Assembly (NCBI GenBank): GCA_025454565.1 | Contig: JALOOE010000220.1 | Coordinates: 1-5,199, forward strand | Direction of reading: 5' to 3' | DNA length: 5,199 bases | From: Anaerolineae bacterium | Lineage (GTDB): Bacteria > Chloroflexota > Anaerolineae > CG2-30-64-16 | Shown: positions 1-4,855 of the stretch, piece by piece | How the letters are laid out: each line of letters begins with the position of its first letter | Position numbering within the stretch: position 1 is the stretch's first letter | Position numbers and translations under genes: made by a program | The notes under the pieces: generated by a model | Seen by the model: the letters and a program-made list of their open reading frames with translations, nothing else | Told to the model about the DNA's origin: nothing | Databases searched by the model: none

Positions 1-1742
1 AACAACACATCTTCGCTCAAACGCGCCAGCGTCCCGCGATACACCAGCGCACTGACGATGTCCGCATCCGTCTGCGTGATCGCGTCAGCCATGGAAGGTG
101 GCGTGTACGGCTGGCGGCGGAATGCAGCCAAGAGCGCGTCCGCCTTCGCCTGCTGTTCGGGCGCAAAGCTGATCTCAAAGCCCGGCCGGCGCAGGTATTC
201 GCCCGCTTCCTCGACCAACCCCTCAGCGACCGCACGCGCCATCAGTTCATTGAACAGCTTCGCAGGCCATTTCTCGCGACCCTGCAGCCGGCTTTTCAGC
301 TCCTCGCGGCCCAGGCCGGGGCGCAGCGGGTATTGCGCATGATACTCGGCCAGCGCGTCGGTCATGCGACCCGCCAGCGCGTGCCAGCCGCCGAGCGAGA
401 GCGCCGGCGCCGTGCTGTTGACGAGCGGCGGCTGGACAACCCCCAACGGGATGATCTGCCCTTCGGCGATGAGGCGCGCCAGCGTGGCCTCGGCCGTGGC
501 GGCGTCCAGGCCGCTGCGCTCGACCGCCGCTCGGAGAGGCGACAGCTCGGCGGTGGCCAGCGCGTGCAGCAATAAGTCTTCGGGCGTGCCGCGCGCCAGC
601 GTGTCCAGTTGCGCGAGCACCTCCGGCTGGAAGCGCCGCCAGCGCCGCCGCGGGTGCGGGTTGACGATGACGCCCCCGCCGATGGTGATGCTGGGCGACG
701 CCTGGCGGATGATGAAGCGGTCGCCCGGCCCCACCGCCACCGGCTCCTCAAGCCGCAACTGCGCCCAACCTTCGCCGCCGGGCACGATCTGCTCGGCATC
801 CAGCAGGCGGACGCGCGCGGGCGTCTCGGCCGCGCCGCTGAAAAAATCGACCGCCTGATTGTGGCGCAGCGGCGCGACTGCCTCGCCGGTCAGCGGCGAG
901 TTCGCGGCGATCAGGCGCAGTCGCACGTCGATCAGCGGGGTCGCGTGGAGGTTGCCGGGACGCGTAACCACCATCCCGCGGCGCATTTGATCGGGATGGA
1001 CGCCTGTGAGGTTGATGGCGAGACGGCTGCCGGGCAGACCCAGCTCCACCGACCGCTTGTGCGATTGCAGGCTGCGGATGCGCGCCTTCAGACCGCCCGG
1101 CACGATCTCCACTTCGTCGCCTACGCGGAATGCGCCGTCGCTGACGGTTCCGGTGACGACCGTGCCGAAGCCCGCCACACTGAACGCGCGATCGACGGGC
1201 AAGCGCGGCTGGCCTTTATCGCGGCGGGGCGGCACGCTCGCCAGTGCATCAGCCAGCGCCTGCTTGAGCCGATCCAGGCCGATACCGGCGCGCGCCGAGA
1301 CGGGGATGATGGGCGCATCGGCCAGACAGGTGCCGTCGAGGGTGTCGCGCAGGTCGGCCTCGATCAACTCCAGCCAGCCTTCTTCGGTGATCGTGTCGAC
1401 TTTGGTCAGCGCCACCACGCCTGCCGGCACCTGAAGCAGATCGAGGATAGCAAGATGCTCGCGCGTCTGCGGCATCACGCCTTCGTCGGCCGCCACAATG
1501 AACAGCGCCGCGTCGATGCCGCCGACTCCCGCCAGCATGTTCTTGATGAAGTCGATGTGGCCGGGCACGTCGATGACGCCGACCGATTCCCCGCCCGGCA
1601 AGGTGAGCCAGGCGAAGCCCAGGTCGATGGTCATCTGACGCTCTTTTTCCTCGCGCAGCCGATCCGGGTCGATGCCGGTCAGGGCGAGCACCAGGGTCGA
1701 TTTGCCGTGATCGACGTGGCCGGCGGTGCCGATGACACGCAT
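1..1742 (-). CDS. selB: Selenocysteine-specific translation elongation factor SelB (3' end cut by window edge)
   Basis: SelB is the cytoplasmic GTPase that carries selenocysteyl-tRNA(Sec) to the ribosome and reads the SECIS hairpin of selenoprotein mRNAs. The 580 visible codons are open from the ATG at 1740-1742. The G domain is intact: AGHVDHGKS (residues 7-15), the switch motif MTIDLGF (37-43), DVPGH (58-62), TKVD (113-116) and SAR (149-151). The EF-Tu-like beta-barrel domains II and III follow (about 183-365), ending in GGGVIVNP (355-362). The rest is the SelB-specific winged-helix region, with the family hallmark PLRPGLGREELKSRL at 472-486. The last visible part (about 548-580) matches the beginning of the final winged-helix region, so by comparison with the roughly 610-640-residue family a few dozen residues lie off the left edge. 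The start is supported by GGAG (minus strand, 1748-1751) with a 5-nt spacer. The winged helices exclude plain EF-Tu. It is the last of three co-directed minus-strand genes. Confidence 0.97.
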   Translation of the reverse strand, partial: MRVIGTAGHVDHGKSTLVLALTGIDPDRLREEKERQMTIDLGFAWLTLPGGESVGVIDVPGHIDFIKNMLAGVGGIDAALFIVAADEGVMPQTREHLAILDLLQVPAGVVALTKVDTITEEGWLELIEADLRDTLDGTCLADAPIIPVSARAGIGLDRLKQALADALASVPPRRDKGQPRLPVDRAFSVAGFGTVVTGTVSDGAFRVGDEVEIVPGGLKARIRSLQSHKRSVELGLPGSRLAINLTGVHPDQMRRGMVVTRPGNLHATPLIDVRLRLIAANSPLTGEAVAPLRHNQAVDFFSGAAETPARVRLLDAEQIVPGGEGWAQLRLEEPVAVGPGDRFIIRQASPSITIGGGVIVNPHPRRRWRRFQPEVLAQLDTLARGTPEDLLLHALATAELSPLRAAVERSGLDAATAEATLARLIAEGQIIPLGVVQPPLVNSTAPALSLGGWHALAGRMTDALAEYHAQYPLRPGLGREELKSRLQGREKWPAKLFNELMARAVAEGLVEEAGEYLRRPGFEISFAPEQQAKADALLAAFRRQPYTPPSMADAITQTDADIVSALVYRGTLARLSEDVL

Positions 1743-1747
1743 GGGGA

Positions 1748-1751
1748 CTCC
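1748..1751 (-). promoter_or_regulatory. Ribosome binding site of selB
   Basis: GGAG on the minus strand lies 5 nt before the selB ATG. It fixes the start and lies only 9 nt after the end of the inverted heptamer repeat, so folding of that repeat could affect access to it (inference). Confidence 0.75.
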
Positions 1752-1760
1752 GTGGCGAAA

Positions 1761-1832
1761 GATCAAGGACCAAGGACCAAAGACGAAGGCAGCAAGCCTT
1801 CATCCTTCGTCGTTTGTCCTTCGTCCTCGGTC
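1761..1832. repeat. Two converging arrays of a degenerate 7-bp repeat forming a long imperfect inverted repeat
   Basis: On the plus strand four heptamers of the form GAYCAAG/GACCAAA/GACGAAG run from 1761 to 1788. On the minus strand five similar heptamers (GACCGAG, GACGAAG, GACAAAC, GACGAAG, GATGAAG) run from 1832 down to 1798. The arrays face each other, so 1761-1790 can pair with 1796-1825 around the 5-nt loop AGCAA. I count 23 Watson-Crick pairs of 30, plus 2 G-U pairs in the minus-strand RNA, with a perfect 6-bp core next to the loop (GAAGGC/GCCTTC). The element fills most of the 96-bp gap between the coiled-coil gene stop and the selB start. There is no long T-run after it on either strand, so it is not a standard intrinsic terminator. 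It may be a dispersed intergenic repeat, an mRNA processing or stability element, or a partial terminator. Confidence 0.8.
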
Positions 1833-1838
1833 TGCGAC

Positions 1839-3032
1839 CTATCTTCCTTCCGCTCTCGGTCGTTCTTCCAGCGCCTTGCCGACTTGATCCAGCAAGTGCT
1901 GCGAGGATTGGAGCTGCCGGTCAGCGATGAGGGCGTGCACCTTCCAGAGCGCCTCAACCTCGCGCTTCAGGAGCGCCAGGTCTTTCTCTGTCGGCGGGAA
2001 GCGGTCGGTGAGTTTCTGGTTGACCTTCTGCTGCTCTTGCAGGCTGTAGTCCCAACGCAGCGTTTCCTTCTTCCAGCGCTGCTCGTTCTCGGCCTGCCAT
2101 TCGGCCAACTCTTTGCGCTGGCGCTCTTCAGCCAGCCGCTGCAGCTCGCTGGCCTGGCGCTGATCCCGGATCATCGAGGCCTGGAACTCTTCCAGGGTCT
2201 TGATGGCGCGGCCGGCGGCGTCGTATTGTGCCGTGAATTCTCGCAGGCGCACGACCTGTTTTTCGATGATCTCCCGCTGCTGAACGAATTCCGTCTCCCA
2301 GGCGGCAACCTGGCGCGAGCGCTCGACGTCGGCAACGCGTTGGGACTCCAAAAAGGCCTGCTGATCGTTGCGCAGTTGATCGGGGATCGGCTGGATGCGC
2401 TGCAACTCCTTTTCAAGCCGGCCGATGCGTTCTTCAAAGATAGGCGGCTTGGAGGCGAGGGCATCCGTGCGCTTCAGCAGCTCGACGTGCTCGGCCTGAA
2501 GTTGGGCGATGCGCTTGTTGTCCTGAGCGCGCTGCTCGACCATGTAGGGCAGCGTGCGGGTCCGCTCGTCCAGGTCCTTGCTGACGTTGTTGACAGACTG
2601 ACGCAGCGCCAGAAGCATCTCGCTGAGTCGCTGATCCTCCGCCTGGCGCGAGACGAGCTCCTCTTCCACTCGCCCCAGGCGGGGGATCTCCTTGCGGATC
2701 TCCGCCAGCCCCCGCGACAGCGCCTCGCGATCGCTCAAGCGAGCGCGCTCGGTCTCACGTTCCCCTTGCAGGCGCGCATCGCTCTGCTTGTCCAGCATCA
2801 CAATGACCTCGTTCTTGAGCTGCTGGAGGGCTTGCTGGAGTTGCGCAAACTGGGTCAGTTGCGCCTGAGTCGACGCGAGGCGACCCTCAAGCTCCTGAAT
2901 GCGGCGGGCTTGCTCCTGATTTTCGACCGTCATGCTCTGCAAGCGCTGACCGAGCTTGGCCAGCTCTTCGCGGTCGCGGCGGTGTTCTTCGTCCAGCCAG
3001 CCTACCATCTGGCTCAATTGCGTTAGGTCCAT
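1839..3032 (-). CDS. Coiled-coil protein of unknown function
   Basis: I do not recognise this 397-residue protein as a named family. It is very rich in Gln, Glu, Arg, Lys and Leu and reads as long alpha-helical heptad stretches. Short proline breaks lie near residues 160-162 (TLPYM), 196-197 (KPP), 214-216 (QPIP) and 346-347 (PP), suggesting four or five helical rods. There is no signal peptide, membrane segment, cysteine cluster or nucleotide-binding motif, so it is probably cytoplasmic and may be structural or a scaffold. A tryptophan-bearing stretch at about 312-328 (W312, W320, W327) may be a specific surface. The ATG at 3030-3032 is preferred over an in-frame TTG 15 bases upstream, because GAGAGAG (3039-3045) lies 6 nt before the ATG. 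It stops with TAG at 1839-1841. It lies 68 bp after phoU and 96 bp before selB on the same strand, so co-transcription is possible, but neither neighbour reveals its job. That it is a real gene is supported by the coherent coiled-coil composition and the RBS. Confidence 0.85.
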   Translation of the reverse strand: MDLTQLSQMVGWLDEEHRRDREELAKLGQRLQSMTVENQEQARRIQELEGRLASTQAQLTQFAQLQQALQQLKNEVIVMLDKQSDARLQGERETERARLSDREALSRGLAEIRKEIPRLGRVEEELVSRQAEDQRLSEMLLALRQSVNNVSKDLDERTRTLPYMVEQRAQDNKRIAQLQAEHVELLKRTDALASKPPIFEERIGRLEKELQRIQPIPDQLRNDQQAFLESQRVADVERSRQVAAWETEFVQQREIIEKQVVRLREFTAQYDAAGRAIKTLEEFQASMIRDQRQASELQRLAEERQRKELAEWQAENEQRWKKETLRWDYSLQEQQKVNQKLTDRFPPTEKDLALLKREVEALWKVHALIADRQLQSSQHLLDQVGKALEERPRAEGR

Positions 3033-3038
3033 GTGTTT

Positions 3039-3045
3039 CTCTCTC
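3039..3045 (-). promoter_or_regulatory. Ribosome binding site of the coiled-coil gene
   Basis: The purine stretch GAGAGAG on the minus strand sits 6 nt before the ATG at 3030-3032. It favours that ATG over the in-frame TTG at 3045-3047, which would overlap the purine tract. Confidence 0.6.
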
Positions 3046-3064
3046 AACCGGTTGGTTCAATCAG

Positions 3065-3090
3065 CAGAGGCGTTGCGGGCAACGTCTCTG
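3065..3090. other. Strong intercistronic hairpin between phoU and the coiled-coil gene
   Basis: Positions 3065-3076 (CAGAGGCGTTGC) pair with 3079-3090 (GCAACGTCTCTG), leaving 2 nt at the centre. This gives 11 Watson-Crick pairs of 12 and one mismatch, which is G-U in plus-strand RNA. The realistic loop is 4-6 nt. It begins 10 nt after the phoU stop. No T-run follows on the minus strand (CTGATTGAACC comes next), so it is not a canonical terminator. It could attenuate read-through or protect the 3' end of phoU mRNA. Confidence 0.65.
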
Positions 3091-3100
3091 TGCGCGTCGT

Positions 3101-3757
3101 TCAGTCGTTCAACTCGACGACGCTGCTGGTAGTCAGGAAGATCACGCGTTCGCCGATATTGGTCGTCCGGTCGGCGAAACGCTCCAGATTATGCGCGACC
3201 CACAGGAGATAGGTTGCACGCGTGACGGTGCGCGGATCGTTCATCATGTAGATCAGCAACTCACGAAACACCTGATCCTCGAGTTGGTCGACTTCGTTAT
3301 CCTGGGCGGCGAGCGCGCGAGCGGCCTCAGTGTCGCAGCAGGTGAAGGCCTGCAATTGCCCTCGCAAAAGCCGGCGACCGATCTCGGCCATGCGCGGGAT
3401 GTCGATCAACGGTTTCAGCAGCGGCTGATCGGCCATGCGCGTAACCAACACGGCGATGCCCTTGGCGTGATCTGCCATGCGCTCCAGGTCGGACGCGATG
3501 GAGGCAACCGCGAAGATCGTGCGCAGATCGCGCGCCACCGGCTGCTGGCTGGCGATGAGGAAGAGGCTCTGATCCTCGATCGCGTGCTGCATCTGGTTGA
3601 TCTGCGGGTCGTGCGCGATCACGTCGCGCGCCAGATCCTCATCGCGCTCGGCCAACGCCCGAACCGCCCGCTCCTGGGCATCGGATACCATCGCACCCAA
3701 TCGGAGCAGTTGCTCGGTCAAGGCGTTCAGTTGTGCCTGGAAAGTCTCTCGAGGCAT
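3101..3757 (-). CDS. phoU: PhoU family phosphate-signalling regulator
   Basis: PhoU proteins are cytoplasmic helical-bundle regulators that link the Pst phosphate transporter to the PhoR/PhoB two-component system and restrain phosphate uptake. The product is 218 residues, the usual family length. It shows the two repeated three-helix bundles with their metal-binding signatures: SDLERMADHAKGIA (89-102) and HNLERFADRTTNIGE (189-203). The reading frame is open further upstream to an ATG at 3944-3946. I chose the ATG at 3755-3757 because GGAG (3763-3766) lies 5 nt before it, the encoded MPRETFQAQL is a typical PhoU beginning, and a perfect TATAAT at 3791-3796 would start transcription near 3784, after the longer starts. 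No pstSCAB, phoR or phoB gene is in the window, so its partners must be elsewhere. It is the first gene of the minus-strand block. Confidence 0.97.
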   Translation of the reverse strand: MPRETFQAQLNALTEQLLRLGAMVSDAQERAVRALAERDEDLARDVIAHDPQINQMQHAIEDQSLFLIASQQPVARDLRTIFAVASIASDLERMADHAKGIAVLVTRMADQPLLKPLIDIPRMAEIGRRLLRGQLQAFTCCDTEAARALAAQDNEVDQLEDQVFRELLIYMMNDPRTVTRATYLLWVAHNLERFADRTTNIGERVIFLTTSSVVELND

Positions 3758-3762
3758 CACCA

Positions 3763-3766
3763 CTCC
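3763..3766 (-). promoter_or_regulatory. Ribosome binding site of phoU
   Basis: GGAG on the minus strand with a 5-nt spacer to the ATG at 3755-3757. It decides the phoU start against the longer open frame. Confidence 0.75.
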
Positions 3767-3790
3767 AGCGGTCACCTGAAACACAGTGCC

Positions 3791-3820
3791 ATTATACATC
3801 CTTTCAATTGGAGAGGAAAA
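3791..3820 (-). promoter_or_regulatory. Putative sigma-70-type promoter of phoU
   Basis: The minus strand has a perfect -10 hexamer TATAAT at 3791-3796. The region at -35 distance is weak (TTTTCC at 3815-3820, 18-bp spacer). The predicted start is near 3784, giving a leader of about 27 nt that contains the GGAG. I do not see a convincing Pho box. Confidence 0.55.
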
Positions 3821-3838
3821 GGCGCATGACGGCAATTC

Positions 3839-3850
3839 AGCCGTGCGGCT
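3839..3850. promoter_or_regulatory. Small dyad in the divergent promoter region
   Basis: AGCCGTGCGGCT is a 5-bp inverted repeat around a 2-bp centre, directly upstream of the -35 of the plus-strand promoter and between the two divergent promoters. It could be an operator. Short G+C-rich dyads also arise by chance, so this is weak. Confidence 0.25.
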
Positions 3851-3879
3851 TTGGTGCGCGGCGCAAAACGTGCTAAGAT
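3851..3879 (+). promoter_or_regulatory. Putative extended -10 promoter of the plus-strand operon
   Basis: The elements are TTGGTG (3851-3856), a 17-bp spacer, and TAAGAT (3874-3879) preceded by TGC, which makes an extended -10. Transcription would start near 3886, about 32 nt before the ATG at 3918. The spacer contains the 11-bp dyad TGCGCGGCGCA (3855-3865), a possible operator position. Confidence 0.5.
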
Positions 3880-3903
3880 AGTCACCCTGTGAGTGCCTTA
3901 TTG

Positions 3904-3910
3904 AGAGGAG
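3904..3910 (+). promoter_or_regulatory. Ribosome binding site of the double-RAM gene
   Basis: AGAGGAG lies 7 nt before the ATG at 3918-3920. It is a strong Shine-Dalgarno match. Confidence 0.75.
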
Positions 3911-3917
3911 CCGCCTG

Positions 3918-4577
3918 ATGCAACCGACGCTGGCTGTGATCGACATCGATATTCATTCGGGTCAAGATGAAATCGCCCGTGAGGGCTTGCTGGAGCACTT
4001 ATCGGATTCTCGAGATCAGTGTATCACTCCGCTGTGGGTCAATTGGCTGCGCGAGCGCGCCGACCTGCGCGTGGTTTGTCTGGTAGATGATCTGGGGCGC
4101 TTCGACGACTTCCTGGTGGATGTGATCCGCACTGTGCCGGGTGTACGCGGTACAACCGCGCGATTGGCGTTCGACGGCGTGGTGTGCGCCGACGCGCTGA
4201 TGGATATTGCCATCGAAGGTGCGCTGTGGGATCGTCGCGCTGCGGCCACTGTCGAAGTGAAAACGCAGCCGGGCAGCGATCGCGCGGCCTTCGAGGCGCT
4301 CATTCGCCTGCCCAAGCACAAAGAGGTCGAGGTGGTGTGGGTGTTCAAGACACTGCACTCCACCGAAGCCGACCTGATGCTGTTGTTGCTGGGCGAGCGC
4401 ACGGCAGCGCTGACCGGCTACACCATGAGTTGGGTGCGTACGACGCCCGGTGTCATCGATACACAAGTGACAACCGTGTTAGATTGGCAGGTTCTGGGCC
4501 AGAGCGATGACTTCCTGGCGTTAACCGAGCGCTTCCCGGAGTCTGCGCCATGCAGGCAGACAGAAGCCGCGGCCTAA
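3918..4577 (+). CDS. Stand-alone protein with two Lrp/AsnC ligand-binding (RAM-like) domains
   Basis: This 219-residue protein appears to be two copies of the alpha/beta fold used by the RAM (regulation of amino-acid metabolism) domain of Lrp/AsnC regulators. The second copy (about 108-193) is clearer: a first strand ATVEVKTQPGS (110-120), a helix, two strands (VEVVWVFK, then ADLMLLLLG), a helix, and VRTTPGVIDTQVTTVL (173-188). The first copy (about 4-90) ends in the matching VIRTVPGVRGTTARLAF (69-85). The shared RTxPGVxxT blocks at 71 and 174 are 103 residues apart. There is no helix-turn-helix, so it should not bind DNA by itself in the Lrp manner. RAM domains bind small ligands and oligomerise, so a sensing or allosteric role is an inference. 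A good RBS precedes the ATG. It leads a plus-strand set with a zinc-ribbon and an AOR-family gene, 50 bp from the next start. A general dimeric alpha/beta-barrel protein is the main alternative. Confidence 0.85.
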   Translation: MQPTLAVIDIDIHSGQDEIAREGLLEHLSDSRDQCITPLWVNWLRERADLRVVCLVDDLGRFDDFLVDVIRTVPGVRGTTARLAFDGVVCADALMDIAIEGALWDRRAAATVEVKTQPGSDRAAFEALIRLPKHKEVEVVWVFKTLHSTEADLMLLLLGERTAALTGYTMSWVRTTPGVIDTQVTTVLDWQVLGQSDDFLALTERFPESAPCRQTEAAA

Positions 4578-4591
4578 CACGCAGCGAAGCG

Positions 4592-4609
4592 GCGAATCTG
4601 CAGATTCGC
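4592..4609. repeat. Perfect 18-bp palindrome in the intercistronic gap
   Basis: GCGAATCTGCAGATTCGC is its own reverse complement over all 18 bases. It lies 14 bp after the double-RAM stop and 18 bp before the zinc-ribbon ATG. As RNA it could form a 7-bp stem with a TGCA loop. No T-run follows, so it is not an intrinsic terminator. It may be an operator, a dispersed palindromic repeat or an mRNA hairpin. Confidence 0.8.
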
Positions 4610-4616
4610 GATGGAT

Positions 4617-4621
4617 GGGAG
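4617..4621 (+). promoter_or_regulatory. Ribosome binding site of the zinc-ribbon gene
   Basis: GGGAG lies 6 nt before the ATG at 4628-4630. It favours this start over the in-frame ATG at 4550, which lies inside the preceding gene and would put the palindrome within the coding sequence. Confidence 0.7.
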
Positions 4622-4627
4622 AGTGTC

Positions 4628-4855
4628 ATGTTAGCGATCACGTGCGCTAAGTGCTCTCGGCGGTTCACACCGACGACTGAAGAGATACAGACCGTTCTGG
4701 CCGCCAGCGAAGGCCAAAAGCATGCGTTGCTGCAATGTCCGCACTGCGGCAAGGCCAACAAGGTGGCGCCAGAGCGGCTGAAGCAGGCCGTGCGCTTCAC
4801 GCCGGCCACAACAGAACCGAAACCTGATGCCGAAGGGGTGGATGCTCCGGTATGA
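4628..4855 (+). CDS. Small four-cysteine zinc-ribbon protein
   Basis: This is a 75-residue protein with two CxxC knuckles, CAKC (residues 6-9) and CPHCGK (37-42), separated by 27 residues. That is the pattern of a zinc ribbon binding one Zn(II) through four cysteines. The residues between the knuckles form a likely helix (TEEIQTVLAASEGQK), and the tail from about residue 58 is Pro/Glu/Thr-rich and probably disordered. There is no catalytic motif. Such proteins often mediate nucleic-acid or protein contacts, and the true partner is unknown. The ATG at 4628 is chosen for its GGGAG. A longer in-frame start at 4550 would overlap the previous gene by 28 bp and add a low-complexity, non-family-like extension. 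Its TGA (4853-4855) overlaps the ATG of the AOR-family gene, so the two are probably translationally coupled and the protein may assist that enzyme (inference). Confidence 0.85.
   Translation: MLAITCAKCSRRFTPTTEEIQTVLAASEGQKHALLQCPHCGKANKVAPERLKQAVRFTPATTEPKPDAEGVDAPV

Noticed and set aside
1249..1803. A 184-codon minus-strand frame across the selB start
   Set aside because: It is out of frame with the clearly conserved SelB G domain and starts inside the heptamer repeat. Its Arg/His/Gly-rich product has no family features.
1761..1825. Intrinsic terminator for the coiled-coil gene
   Set aside because: The stem is long but imperfect and lacks a U-tract (only TTT follows on the minus strand), so I list it as a repeat rather than a terminator.
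1761..1832. CRISPR-like array
   Set aside because: The units are 7 bp and adjacent, with no spacers, and occur in opposing orientations.
609..3026. An 805-codon open frame on the plus strand
   Set aside because: It runs antisense to selB and the coiled-coil gene and crosses their intergenic repeat. Its Leu-rich second half is the codon mirror of Gln/Glu/Lys-rich coiled-coil codons (CAG, GAG and AAG reversed give Leu codons). The minus-strand frames have recognisable families or a coherent composition plus good RBSs.
3184..3829. A 212-codon plus-strand frame opposite phoU
   Set aside because: It is antisense to the conserved PhoU helices. It has His/Asp/Arg-rich composition typical of a shadow frame and no domain.
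3758..3946. N-terminal extension of PhoU to the ATG at 3944-3946 (63 extra residues) or to the ATG at 3797-3799
   Set aside because: The extension overlaps the start of the divergent gene and the plus promoter, and a perfect minus-strand TATAAT at 3791-3796 lies downstream of both longer starts. The shorter start gives the normal PhoU length and has a GGAG.
4550..4627. Longer start for the zinc-ribbon gene at 4550
   Set aside because: It overlaps the upstream gene, contains the palindrome and encodes a non-conserved-looking leader. The ATG at 4628 has a better-placed GGGAG.
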